Shown here: piece after piece, positions 39,501 to 53,800 of the stretch | How the letters are laid out: every line of letters begins with the position of its first letter | Position numbering within the stretch: the stretch's first letter is position 1 | Origin: Ancylostoma caninum | Lineage: Eukaryota > Nematoda > Chromadorea > Rhabditida > Ancylostomatidae | NCBI GenBank assembly: GCA_037903475.1 | Contig: JBAJFG010000439.1 | Location: forward strand, 62,001 to 126,000 | DNA: 64,000 nucleotides | Direction: 5' to 3' | Made by a program: the position numbers and the translations under genes | Notes under the pieces: generated by a model | Database searches by the model: none | What the model was told of the DNA's origin: nothing | Seen by the model: the letters and a program-made list of their open reading frames with translations, nothing else

Positions 39501-42500
39501 AGAGCCGTCAGCGACTGGACTCCACGGGACGTTAAGCGCACGACAGGAAGACCACCGACCCGATGGTCAGACTTCTTCACGAAGTCCTTCAAGGAAAGAT
39601 ATAATGCTCTTCGTGTCCCTCGAACGGACAGAATCCACTGGACAACTCTGGCTCGCGAGAGGGACAAATGGAAGGATTGCTGGCGCCCGCTCGGTACATC
39701 CGAAGATCAACGGGAGTCAAGGTGATCAAGGTGATCAACAAGTATGCGGCTGATGCTGAACTTTTCCGAATCTTCTCAAAATTTGCAAACAGGGGTTATT
39801 CTTCGTTCTGGTCACGGATTCAGTATCTATTTTGTATTATGATGTCATTATTTGTCAACTGAGGGACAGACAGGTGCACTTTTTTTCTTGAAACTATCGA
39901 CTAGGATCTGTATTTGTAAGCATTAGATGGAAAAATATTTTGATCTATCACCACTCGAAATTTCAAGTGTTGAAGCCTTGCAAAACGAAACTACCACTAC
40001 AGCGAAAAAAGAGAAAGAAATCGTAGGGATGTTCCTTTACGAAATTTTCCATGTAGTAATCTAGATTCTTCATTAATATGCATTAGCAAATACCAGGTTA
40101 TTCCACGTGTTTCGCTCTGCAGTTGGTGTCCTCTCGAATATTATATTCTTATTGTCAGTTCCAGAGAATCATGTTGACAATACATCTGCAGAGTGGCAAT
40201 CCAGCGGCACTGTATCCAGGAGGTACAGTGCCGTAAATCCGCCTCGTCCTCAAGCCGCACCGCCTGAGATCACACGCGGCGTCCTGCTGCAATTCCCGCA
40301 GCCAATCGGCTGAGTATCGATTGCCAGTAGGACGCCACGTGTGATCTCAGGCGGTACGCCTTGAGGACGAGGCGGATCTACGGCACTGTACGCCTAAAGT
40401 CACAGTGCATATCTGGAAGGCATTTCTTACACCTCATCTGGCGATGGTTTAATGATCGATTACGCAGAAAACAACGCAAATGTACATATATACAAGTAAA
40501 ACATTCTAGAGCAATATTATTTTATTTATTTTATTTAACGCACGTGCACTGCACATGATAGGGTTTGGTGAAAAAAAAAAACAAATCAGCTTCAAAAAAA
40601 AAAACAAAAACAGGAACGAAATAAAACAACGCAGTAAAAAGCTAAGAAAAAAAAAAGAAAATCCGGAAACAAGAGAGACCAACATCATCTACAGGTGACG
40701 GTTAAGGGCTACTATAAATTTTTTGTGTTTGCTCGAAAAAGTAATTGTTTTAGACAATTTAGTATACGCATTCCCAGCTCTGTACGTGAAAAAGCTCCTT
40801 CTGATAGAAGATCTCGGTTGACGTAACAAAAGCTTAGTTTTACTTCCTCTGGTATTAGAGGATGAAAAACTGCAAAAGTATTCCACCTTGAGTCCGATGT
40901 TACTAGTGATGATTTTATGTACCATTATCAAATCATTCCTCTCCCTCCTTTTCTGGAGAGTCTCCAGGTTGATCTGGCGATGGTTTAATGATCGATTACG
41001 CAGAAAACAACGCAAATGTACATACAGTCCTTGTCGAAAAGATAGACGGATTCCGTAACTGCGGAAACGCGGTGGGACCTGAACGATGGATGCGGAGAGA
41101 GCATGCTCCAAGTGAGAGGATCCAGTAGGTCCTAACGCGATTCTGCGGCCGCTACGATATGAAACCGCACGCGCAATCCGTCTATCTTTTCGACAAGGAC
41201 TGTATATACAAGTAAAACATTCTAGAGCAATATTATGAACTGAAGCTATATAGCGTTAAGTTAATGGCGCTTCACATGCTTAAATATTATATTATATGTT
41301 AACAACGCTGGGAACTCTAATTTCAAGGACGAATTTAATGAGAAGGGTCGGGAGAATTATAATGGCTAAATCCCTTAAAACTGCGCACAGGTTTCACTTC
41401 CACTTTTTCCTGTTTCTCGTTTTTACTTATGTACATAGGAACAGAAATTTTTAAAGCTTGAAATGTTGCTGAGTTGGATGAAAAATTGATAAACACTAAG
41501 TATATGCAATCTAGGAATAAATTCCTACGTAATAATGCAGTGAAAGAAGTGAGTTTAGCTATAGAAATCGCTCACGAAAAGTGAACAGAAGTGAGTGTGC
41601 GGTAACTAATTTGAGTAGATGGTTGAGAAGATGAAATACAAACAGAGAATTATGAACTTTTAATAATTTCAGCTTCACCCCTATTCTATACACTCTACAT
41701 AAGTTAACTTCAAGCACTATGTGAACTTCTTACACGCTTCACCTTGAATTTATCGGCAACAGCAATTTGCCTCAGCAGTGTGAGATAGCCGGGGTAGTAG
41801 AATAAACGAGCGAAGGGTACGGCAGCTAGTCACGATATAAAATATATATTGGATTCTTTATCAGAGCGAAGAATAGCTTCTGTTTGCAAATTTTGAGAAG
41901 ATTCAGAAAAGTTCAGTATCTACCGTACATTTGTTGAGACATCACTAAAGTGGCGTTATAACACAAAATAGACACTAAAAAATAAACATTATAAAAAAAA
42001 TTTCGTAGTCATCTTGTCGAATAACCCCCGAATGAATGCTTTGTTCTTCGAAACCATCGTTTTCCTCCAAAACTGAAATTACATCTTCATTCAATTTTAA
42101 ATGCTTCGTAATGTATAGGATTCATCATCTTATATAATCTACTGGAACTCTGCCAAGCCTCGACTCTCCACGGACTCCTAAAAAGGTCTGCTGCGCGTTG
42201 CTGTGGGCGTACATGTCGCACAGGAAACGCGATGTCGCGCGCGCGACGGTAGCGGCGAGGGAAGTTTCTGGAGGATGCGGCCAGCTCGGTTGGGAGCGAC
42301 AACCGCGTTAAAGGTGCGAACGAGGTGTGAAGACTGGAGCATATCTCTAGTTTCTCGCTTGTAACTGGATCGCACCGAACGCTCGCCACCCGTAGCAGCG
42401 TCTCCCTACTGCGACTTATTCATCTATATGTACGCGTCTCAAGTTTGCGTATGTCATCTAAACATTCAGGTACTGTCACTTAACACTCCAATTCTTCAAT

Positions 42501-45500
42501 TTAGATGACCCTGAACCTACAGTTTACGGGTCTATGTATTCTTGATGGGTGTTCTACGATTACATTATGTCGGAAAATGGTTATTCATACCAAAACATAC
42601 CTCTTCTTGCTAAAACTGGTAAAAAAATGGTACTTTAGAGAGATGCGGACCCCTGAAGGAAAAGGAACTGCCAGGCTGAAGCTAAAATTGAAGCAGCGAA
42701 CTGCGCTATCAATCGATAAAAAATTTTCTCTGCGCCCTCTATGACAAGAGTGTTGTCGGACATCTCGTCCACATCAGTCAGGAAGGCGCTTGGAAAATGG
42801 TTTTTCCGAGCGTTTTGTGATCATTCAAGTTCATACCTGCTATGAGTGAGCCAAGCTGGTCTAGAAACCACAGAGACCCAGTACTCGAAAATTTTGCCTG
42901 GACACTGCCTTTAAGTCGTTCTGCCATCATTAAGATTTGCGTTTTCTGATGCATATCTTTTTATTTTAAGAAATTCGGTCTGTCAGGATTAAATCGGGTT
43001 GGAAATTCGTTGATAAAAAGATGAGAAAATTGCCATTTTTACCAACGGTTTAACATCGGTTTACCAACGGAATAAAACTCGTCCCAGGAAACATTGAAAG
43101 TTGAAATTTTATAGAAATATAGAGCTTGACTTCCTCTTTCAGAGTCATGTTCAAGGTGTCATGAAAAAAGAAGTCATGAAAAAAAAACCTAATTTTTGGT
43201 TAGTTCAAGAATGTGCTGTTGGTCTGAAGCGAATAACTTCACAGTTACTTTACAAGAGGGAGCAGCTTAAACACATTACAAAAGAGGAGGACTTGCCCTT
43301 TCTTATATACAGATTCGTTTCTTACATGACCCTCTGATTCGTCAGTTATTGGGTGTCAACATACCTCAAATTCAACAAATCTGGCGGCCATGTCTTATGT
43401 GGTCTTATCGCCACAAAAAAGGTTGCACTGAACGAGAAGCCGTGGGATTTTGCACACTCATAAGGTTTGATTCTGAGAAATCTACTTCATAGCTTCGGAG
43501 CACCACGTGATGTCCAGAGGTGCCAGGACACCACCACCGGAACTGCATTTTGAGCTACATATTTATTGGACTCTAGGAGTCGATTTACAGCCAAACAAAA
43601 CGTGCAAGCTTAAGAAAAAAGTGTTCACCAACGATTTTACACTTGTTATTCATGGTACTAAAAGAAAAGAGCATGCTGAAGTATTTGCAAACCTATAATA
43701 GCATCCTCGCGAGTAATCGAAGATGGATCTCGCTGGTGAGAAGGGGAATTTCCCCCGCTTCCGCATGTGCCCATAACAAAAACTTCAGAAGACGAAGTGG
43801 GTGACGCACTATTGGATCGCTAGAGCTTCGGTTCACCCCACACTCTACTCCACACACTGCGACGTGGTCTCGCGCGAGGAATATTTGAATCTTTGTTGTT
43901 GAATTTTGAACAGAACTCATCAGTTTCCATAGCTCTTTGTGCAACTACAAATGAATCAAACAAAAAAATCCTGCTCACTCCAGGTCTTTGAATCTTGTCC
44001 GCAGTGTGTCCATGAGGATGCAGATGTTGCTGAGCATGGGAAACAGCACATTGTCCATCTCACACCTAAACGATCGATAAAACAGTTCGGAACGGGAAAA
44101 GCAGATATGCCAACAAAACGACAAAAAACAACAAACGACATACCAGTGAATCATGGATAACATTAACTCGTCGGCACACTTCGCTAGAAGTTTGATCCTC
44201 GGAGTCCCTCCTACATAGTGTTCCGAAACTAAACAAAGAAATTAATCAACAAACGAATTCGCAAATGCGCAAATCCCTGGCTTGCCGTAGAGGTCAAACG
44301 CAGTTTTTTTTCTGAACCCAAGTAAGTATATAATATAATTACTTCAACTTTTATAAGCCGAGCTTACCAAGCATAGACATTTTGATCAGACCGAAACTCG
44401 AATAATCACTGAGTAAATGAAAGCGATATGCAAAAGCAAAGATGGACAATGGATTTGCAGGACAATGGATTTGCTTAGTCAAATTTAACAAGGTGTTTCT
44501 CTTGTTATTTAGTCTCGATAGTCATGCAGCACCGAAACCAGTTGGCTGTAGATTACTTATGCTGGGAAACGAAAATATTTGCAACTAGCTGCCGTACCCG
44601 GCTTCGCTCGGGTATTTTACTACCTTGGCTACATCACACGGCTGAGGCCAATTACTATCACCGATAAATTCATTAAAACATTGAAATCTCCATAATTTTG
44701 GTGATCAGCATGTTAGCTAAGCCCAAGTGACCCTTCCCCATCAACTTGTGGGCAAAAAGTTAGCGAAGCTATTTCGATGATATTCGATGTATTTGAACAA
44801 AGTTGTTGTCATATTCATATTCACCATTTCCAGGTACCCCCAGGAGACATGTCTTTACCGCTCCACTGGCCAAAAGAGCCAAGAATCAAAGAAATCGATA
44901 TATCGATATTTCGTGCAAAGTGGTTGTTATATGCGTGTTCAGCGCATTGAAATACCTCAGTGGACATGTCCTTGTCGGTCCCCGAGCAAAAATGGAAAAA
45001 AATCAATAAAATTAGTAGTTCGATATTTCGTGCAAAATGCTTGTCATATTGGTGTTCAGAGTATCGAAAAACCCCAGTAGAGAGGACCATGTCCGCCCCC
45101 GAGCGAAAATGGGAAAGTCAATAAAATCAATAAATCAACATTTCGTGGAAAATTGTGGTCATATTCGTATTCAGCGTACTGAGGAACCCCAGGATACAGG
45201 TCTTCACAGCCCCATTGGGGAGAAGAGACCAGAACCAATAGAATTGATAAATCAATATTTTGTGCAGAATGGTTGCCATATTTGTGTTCAGCGCATTGAG
45301 ATACCCCAGTAGGCATGTCTTTACCAACCCGTAGGCAAGAATAGCGAAAAATCAATAAAATCAATAAATCAATATTTCATGCAAAATGGTTGCCATATTC
45401 GCATTCAGCGTATTGAGCAACCCCAGAAGACATGTCCCCGCAGGCCCCTGGACAAAAATAACGAAAAATCAATAAAATCGATATAATCGATAAACCAATC

Positions 45501-46557
45501 GATAATGTCAGGTGCAAAGTAGCCTATAACCTCCGCCGGCCCACGAAGAATGTGCATGCAAAATTTGGTCCGGATCGGCTCACTCTCCGCGATTTTTATT
45601 CATTACATACATACATACATACACATACACATATACATACACATACACATACACATATACACATACACGTACACATACACATGCACATACACACATACAT
45701 ACAAACTTTCACTTTTATGTATACAGATGACTGAAAAGGTTGTCAAATTAAAGGTATTATTTGTGATGCACTAAAAAATAGAGAAATTACTAGCTGCAGT
45801 ACCCGGCTTCGCTCGGATGTTTTACTGCCTTGGCTACATCACACTGCTGAGGCCAATTATTATCATTGATAAATTCATTAAAATCTCCATAATTTTGGTG
45901 ATCAGCATGGTAACGAAGCTCAGGTCACCCTTTCCCATCGGCTTGTGGGCGAAAAGTTAGCAAAGCTATTTCGGTGACATTGAATCGATGTATTCGTACA
46001 AATTAGTTGTCATGTTCATACTCAGCGTATCGAGAAACCCCAGGAGAGATGTCTTCACCGCTTCATTGGACGGAAGAGCCAAAAATCAATAAAAACGATA
46101 TTTCATGCGAAATTGTTGTCACATTCGTAATCAGCGTATTGAGAAACCCCAGTAGACATGTCTATATCCGTCCTCGGGCTGAAATAGAAAAAAATCGATA
46201 AGATCAATAAATCAATATTTCGTGCAAAATGGTTGTCATACGCGTGCTCAGCGTATGGAGAAATCCCAGTAGAAATGTCCTTGTCCGTCCCTGAGCGAGA
46301 AGGGAAAAAATCGATAAAATCAATAAATCAATATTTCGTGCAAAATGGATGTCATATTCGCATTCAGCGTATTGAGCAACCCCAGAAGACATGTCCTCAC
46401 CGACCCTTGGGCAAAAATAACGAAAAATCAATAAAATCGATATAATCGATAAATCAATCAATAATCCCAGGTGCAAAGTAGCCTATAACCTCCGCCAGCC
46501 TCCAAAGAACCTACATGCAAAATTTGGTCCCAATCGGTTCACCCTCCGCGATTTCTA

Positions 46558-46588
<31 letters not shown>

Positions 46589-46614
46589 CATACATACATA
46601 CATACATACATACA

Positions 46615-46648
<34 letters not shown>

Positions 46649-46808
46649 CATACATTACATACATTACATTACATTACATTACATTACATTACATTACATT
46701 ACATTACATTACATTACATTACATTACATTACATTACATTACATTACATTACATTACACTACATTACATTACATTACATACATTACATACATACATTACA
46801 TACATACA

Positions 46809-46839
<31 letters not shown>

Positions 46840-49800
46840 CATACATACATACATACCAGTGGCGGACGCAGGGGGGGGGGGGGGGCCCCCCCCCCGAGAA
46901 TGGGTCGCCAAATTTTCGAAATTACTTTACAATACAAATAAAAATCTTGTGTTAGTTTATTTTTAATTGTTTATTTTTATTATTATTTTTAATATATTTT
47001 TTATTTATTGTTTATTATTATAATTAATATTATTACTAATTTTATTTTCCGTCTGGGTCCCCAAAACGGCGGAGACCCCACTTTTCTTCCCACGCCCCCC
47101 CTTCTGCCCACTTTCTGCGTCCGCCACTGATACATACATACATACACTTACTTTGATACTTTGATGGTCCATCTTCAGTGCTGGGTTGTCTTCTCAGTGT
47201 GGGTGAAGGGTCGGCCGAGGGGTCGTTTGACGTTCAAGGGAGTCCAGAGCGTTGATCTCGTGCTCCATCTGTCGTCAGTTCGGCGCATCACGTGTCCTGC
47301 CCACCGATGCTTTGCGGATGCCATGTAGTCTGTCAGGTCCTTGATCTTCAATTCCTTCCTCAAGTCTTTGCTACTGAGGCCGCATTTCCATTGCTTCCAT
47401 CTATTCGTTCCCAGAAGACATCTTTCCAAGGCCCTGTGTGTCGTTCTCATAGCCAAGGAGATGTTTCTGTCATCCGTCCATGTTTCAGTAGCATAACACA
47501 GTGCCGAAAGTACCGTAGAATCAAACAGGTAAGCTCGCAGCTTCGAGTCTCTGATTTGACTTGTCGTTTCTCGAATCGTGTCCATGGCTGCCCACGCCGC
47601 TTTTCTTCTTCGCCCAATTTCGCCTGTCAAGTCGTTCGTCATATTTACTTCACGTCCCAGGTAAACGTAGCTGTCTACTTTCCTCAAGATAATTCCATCC
47701 AGCTGTACTATTCCGTTGTCACACCACTGATTTGCCATCATCTGTGTCTTCTTCATATTCATTTCCAGCCCGATGCTCTTGCTCACTTCGTTCAGCTCGT
47801 TTAGCAGCTGGTTCATCTCTGATGTGTTGTTGCTAACAAGAACCACGTCGTCTGCGAATCGTAGGTTTGAGAGCTTCTTTCCGTCGATCGTGATACCTTT
47901 GTCTTCCCAGTTCAGTCGAGACATAGCATACTGGAGGGCTGACGTGAACAGTTTTGGCGATATTGTGTCACCTTGTCGGACACCTTTTCCGATCGGAATG
48001 CGTAGTTTTTTGTCAAACAACTGGATTGTCGTCGTTGTTCCGACATTGCACTGCTCAAGAATGTTCACGTAAGCTGGATCTACTCCTGCATGTATGAGCG
48101 CATTCAAGACTGCATTCGTTTCGACGGAGTCGAATGCTTTTCTGTAGTCGACGAATGTGAGGATCAGAGGCATCGTGTATTCCCTGCATCTCTCAATCAG
48201 CTGGACGATAGTGTGAATGTGGTCCATACAGCAAAAGCCTTTTCTGAAACCTGCCTGTTCTATTGGCTGGTACTCATCAAGCGTGGTTTCAAGCCGGTTC
48301 AGAATGATCTTCGTGAACAGTTTGTACGGTATAGACAACAAAGCAATAGGGCGGTAGTTTTCGATATCTTCTTTGTCACCTTTTTTGAAGATCAACACTG
48401 TCTTGGAGCTCTTCCACTGATCGGGAATGATGCCAGCTTCGAGATAGGAGGTAAAGTGATCTGCTAAGAGTTTATGCATTGTATATCCTCCGACTCTAAG
48501 CAAGTCCGCTGTAATGCCATCGGGTCCTGGGGCCGTCCCCTTTCTCAGCGATTGAATTGCAATTCTCACTTCCGAGACCAGAATGGGTGGTGGCTTTTCT
48601 TCTGTGGGGGATGGGCGTCTTGGGACAACCGTTGTTGAGCGGTACAGATTTGTATAAAAGTCCGTTACAATGCGTTCCATGTCCGTCCTCGTCGTTTTGG
48701 GTATTCCCTGTTTGTCTTTCAGGCACGTGGTCACAGCAGAATAGTCCGAGAGTTCTCGTCGGCATCGTTTCAGGCTTTTCCTCTGAGCGGCTGTCGAAAG
48801 TAGCTTATTTTTGCGGTGCTCTCTAAGGGATTCCTTCATGGCCGCGCGACAGGCTTTATTGATGACAACTTTCTCCAAATGCGTCGCTGCCTGATCTCTT
48901 TTGACTTCGCCTCTACGGCGCAGCAATTGTTTGGCCTTTGGGTTAAGCCTTTCTCCTCTCTGTTTGTAGTTCATCATAGCTGCTTTAGCACAAAATATCA
49001 GCCCTTTCGCTAATTCTTCATAGTCTTCTGTGGGATCTTCCTCCTTCCTCCAGTTATATGCATTCATGGCCTTCTGCAGTTCGGATTCATCATACTCAGG
49101 AGAGCGTATAGGTGGCCCACGATGTGTGTCTCTTTTGAATATGCGATCGCTGAGTCGTATCTTGGCCCGTAGCAGTCTGTGGTCGGATCCGGTGTCAAAA
49201 GACGGTACTACTGAAGTGTCTATCAGGCTCCATATTCGGTTCGTGAGGATGTGGTCTAGCTCTGAATGAGTTTGTCCGTTAGGACTTTCCCAGGTCCACC
49301 GTCTGTGTTGAGGCTTCTCGAAGATGGAGTTTCCATGAAACAGGTTGCAACAAGACATCAGATCTAATAGACGAAAGCCATTGTCGTTCCTAGCTTCATT
49401 TCCGTGTCGACCTAGTCTCCAGTTTCCGTCGCTTCCATTTCCTACAAGGGCGTTGAAATCCCCGCATATGTATTTGTAGTATGACTTTTCCTTCTTAACT
49501 ACTGCTTCCAGCTCAGAGTAGAAGTTGTCTTTGTCCTCTTCGCTGGCAACAGAGTTAGGAGCGTAGCAGTTTACAATGGTGATGGTCGCTTTCTTCGTCG
49601 TTCGTAATCGTAGCACAGCAATACGCGGACTCAGAATTTCGTGCGAATGAATGCTGGGCTGTACTCTTGGGTGGATCAAGAAACCGACCCCCCCCCCAAC
49701 GTTCTTCGCATCAATCTTTTGCCCCATTATAATCAGTTCTCCGCTTTCCATTCTTCTTGCATACGGGGTTTTCGTTTTCGTCTCTTGCAGACATATGACA

Positions 49801-50187
49801 TCGTACCTGAGCCTCTTAGATATGTGGAGAAGAGTTCTCAAGTCTGCGTCGGATGCGGCTGACCGGCAATTGTATGTGCAGATGTCCAAGCATTGTCCAA
49901 ATCGTTTATCGGGATTTCCAGTGGCGCCCCGTCCCTTTCCTCTTCCGTCCTCGGCAGGGGCATCTCCGGGCGCCGTGGGAGAGCATGTCCGATTTCGGGC
50001 CGGTTTTCTCTCTGTTGCGAATGTCGTGGCTTTTCTGGTGGCCTGGTTACCCCTGGAGTGCCTTGCCGGAGCTATCCAAGGGCCGCCCGTTCACGCACTA
50101 CAAGTAGTGCGGTTCTGAACTGCGTGGCCGTTTGTGCCGTTGGCCATCTCCCAGAGATGAACTCTGGTAGATGTTCACCCCTTCACC

Positions 50188-50241
<54 letters not shown>

Positions 50242-50810
50242 CAGTGGCGGACGCAGAAAGTGGGCGGGAGGGGGGGCGTGGGAAGAAAAGTGGGGTCTCC
50301 GCCGTTTTGGGGACCCAGACGGAAAATAAAATTAATAATAATATTAATTATAATAATAAACAATAAATAAAAAATATATTAAAAATAATAATAAAAATAA
50401 ACAATCAAAAATAAACTAACACAAGATTTTTATTTGTATTGTAAAGTAATTTCGAAAATTTGGCGACCCATTCTCGGGGGGGGCGCGCCCCCCCCGCCCC
50501 CCCCTGCGTCCGCCACTGATATATATATATATCAGTGGCGGACGCAGAAAGTGGGCGGGAGGGGGGGCGTGGGAAGAAAAGTGGGGTCTCCGCCGTTTTG
50601 GGGACCCAGACGGAAAATAAAATTAATAATAATATTAATTATAATAATAAACAATAAATAAAAAATATATTAAAAATAATAATAAAAATAAACAATTAAA
50701 AATAAACTAACACAAGATTTTTATTTGTATTGTAAAGTAATTTCGAAAATTTGGCGACCCATTCTCGGGGGGGGGGGCCCCCCCCCGCCCCCCCCCCCCT
50801 GCGTCCGCCA

Positions 50811-50888
<78 letters not shown>

Positions 50889-53800
50889 TACAAACTTTGA
50901 CTTTTATATATACAGATTTCGAGTCAGGAAATAGATTGTGCAAAATACAATCAGTAATTGAAAAATACCAAAGGAAAATCCAAGAAACTTGAGAAAACCT
51001 ACGGTGAAATGGCTCATCAGTAGCACAACTGAGTTGGGCAAGGATCAGCAGCGTCAGACATACGCCAGGCTCACAATCGTATTCGCTTCTGCCAATAACT
51101 AAAACCATAAATTTCAATGTAAAAGCCACAATTATTTATGTACAACATAGACAATTCATCTTGACCTTTACAAGCCCTTACCATTGTATCTCCCGCTGAC
51201 GAATGAACTCTGTTCTCTTTTCATGATAACAGGAAAAGCATTGTTAAGAAGTTCAGCTATTAGTCGTGGTACGCTGAAAGCGTATTTGCCCGCAAGCAGC
51301 ATAACAAATGTTGCAATAGGATAATGTGTCGAACAATCATTAACCTGAAACAGAGTATTGGCAAAGGAATACCTACTTTATGGAAAAAGACAAACATCAA
51401 TGTGCTCGAGCAGTTCGCCGTATCCAGTATGTTGGCTCACGCTCGTGCAGCAGAGGGCTTTGATGGCAGCAACCTAAAGTTGAAGACATGAACATGAAAG
51501 TACACTAGAGGCAACAAAGCCTTCAACAAGCTTGAAAGACGTGGAGCGTCATACATAAAGCTGGTGAAGCAATCCAACCCAGCGATTACGTAACTCGTTC
51601 AGTTGGACAATCGCGGGTCTCATCCGTATTGCCCTTCTCAAATATAACGCTCAACATCATGGCTTGAGGGCAGCTCTAATTTGTGTTCCTCCAAATTCAT
51701 TGTTGGTTATGTCATAAAACACAGAAAACAAACCCATTCGTCTGCAAGCGCCGGTATTTGTGCCGAAATATGACCGCAGAAAGTGGCTAAGTCAGACAAC
51801 CGATCGTGGTCGCGCATGAAATTCTGAGGAATAAATACGGATTAGGATCGCTGTGCCTAGCCAACAATAAAAGGGTGGTTATACCAAACCTTAGCCGCAA
51901 TGAAGGAATTAATCACAAAGGAGTAACGGTTATACAGCTGGCCAAACGAAGGAAGTCGTTTCTTGTATTCGTGATAGGAGAAAAATCTCCTAAAATATTG
52001 AAAACTTTCAAAGACACGCACCAGAAATATTGCAACATTGTGGTTTAAGAAGATGTAAAACAAAACACTTGCATGAATACCGTGATCAAGGACAGCTTGG
52101 TGATAATAGGAAGTGTACCATAAACTTATTACAACCATATAAAACAAAATAAAAATACATGAGGGGATTTCTGATCCCAAGGAGATAAAGGAGGTACTAA
52201 CAACTTCTTCTCGAACACGTCCTTGAAGAAGAGCGCATTGTATCTGCTTCCACCATTGTAAGAAGAGCTGCCATGATTGAAAACATGACGGAAATCGTCA
52301 CGAGCTCCGTGTAGCTTTATATCAGAGAGCTAGAACAAACACTTTGGTGACATTCCCAACAAACGAAGATGAAAGTGTAAGGTATGAGATTCACTTGGCT
52401 CTTCTTTAGTTGGCTTTTCGCGTGGTAAACAAAGGCCGCAATCGTTCGACCCCAACTGGTCATCGGATATTCGTGCGCTCGAATCATCCGCTCAATGAGC
52501 TCATACAACCTGGAAGGCAACGCGCTTTAAACAATATGCAACAAATAGAGGTTTGTGGATATTTTGCAACAATGGTATACCACAAAAAAGAAGAGAGTTA
52601 GTGAACGAGAACCTACTGATTTGTGATGGTAGGAGCAAGATCTGAGTGTAGGAAGTAGTGCCAGTGCCTACAAATATAGGCAACAAACACGTATCCCAGT
52701 TGTCCTGACATGCTTCCTGGTATCACGTCGGCAGCAAGAGAGCGAATTATTTTCTCGGCACAAGGAAGCAGTGGAGTCACCTATACTGGTCAAATTAGTG
52801 TTGCAAAATTCCATGGTGTTTTTTCCTTTGAGCGTTAAAAAATGATAAGGTACCGCTTCACAAAGTTCAAATATCCCATAAATGTATTGAGCTGATTCAA
52901 ACATTCCGCAGATGACATCCAATCCTTCAGAAGTAGGCATCTGAAGTGAATGCCCTAATATGAAATCTCGGATCATGTCAGAGAACGATTCAGCACACCA
53001 GCCGCAGATCATCATTTGGTCGTAGTATGTTTGGCTCCTGAAAATATTCCGATAAGAGAAAATGTTAAGTATGCACGACCAAAAACCGCTGTTGGGATTG
53101 GTGGAGGTCATTAATCACTATTTCATATGAGAATTAGAGGCATTTGATTTCCGAAAACTTCGTCAAAACTTTTCTTGAGATAAAGATGTGCTAGCTGAAT
53201 TCGCAGTGAAATTAGCAGAGCAAAAGACATGCGCGCGACCTGAAACAGAAAAAGCAAACGAAGCAAGCTCTAGCCGTCGCCAACTTTACTTGAAGCGACA
53301 GATTCGGATAGTAAGTTTATGAAAACCTAGTAAGTTTATGGAAACCGTTACTACTCGTTCAAATTTCAAGATATCATTTCTTATAAAACCAAATCGCGAA
53401 CCTAAATCGAGCAAGAATTTCCACGATCTTCTGAGAATTGATCGACTGCTTCCACGATGGAGCTTCATTGCCTTCCAAAAATTGCACATAAATTTTCTTT
53501 TGCCAGATTTTACAAACTTCTTTCGCAATCTAGAAAAATAAAGTTCGTGTATGAGTGAATGTCGCGGATTTGAGGCTGAGCTCAGAATGGTTACCCACTT
53601 TCTTCATTTCAGCTTTGTGATTCTCGCGGGCATCGTCCATACCATACAGAACTAGTGCCCGCTGGTTAGCCTCACTTCGGTGTTCCTCGGTTTGACGTAG
53701 AGGCATCTAAAGCTCATCTTTTTTTAAAGACGACAAGTAGGAAAGACTTCTCCACCTACTTGGATGAGGATTCTATCATTCATGGACATGGAGTCGTTTA

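Larger units (their letters stand above)
45789..50917 (+). repeat. Minisatellite-bearing dispersed repeat, copy D, split by later insertions
   Basis: It starts ACTAGCTGCAGTACCCGGCT at 45789 only 60 bp after copy C. Minisatellite units run from about 45995 to 46470, and the 3' domain follows at about 46480-46556. The CATACA tract is then interrupted by an hAT-like MITE (46857), an RTE LINE (about 47140-50165) and two more MITEs (50242, 50533). The terminal AAACTTTGACTTTTATATAT and ACAGAT resume at 50893-50917. Confidence 0.8.

Noticed and set aside
36885..39725. Host endonuclease/reverse-transcriptase gene (often annotated as a craniofacial development protein 2-like gene)
   Set aside because: Endonuclease plus RT, the RTE-type tail and lack of introns show it is a LINE.
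43693..43944. Minus-strand 83-codon ORF as a MED12 exon
   Set aside because: It lies in the right place, but splice sites and sequence match are not convincing.
46515..46955. 146-codon ORF of repeated Thr/His/Tyr/Ile
   Set aside because: It is translated microsatellite (CATA and ATTAC units).
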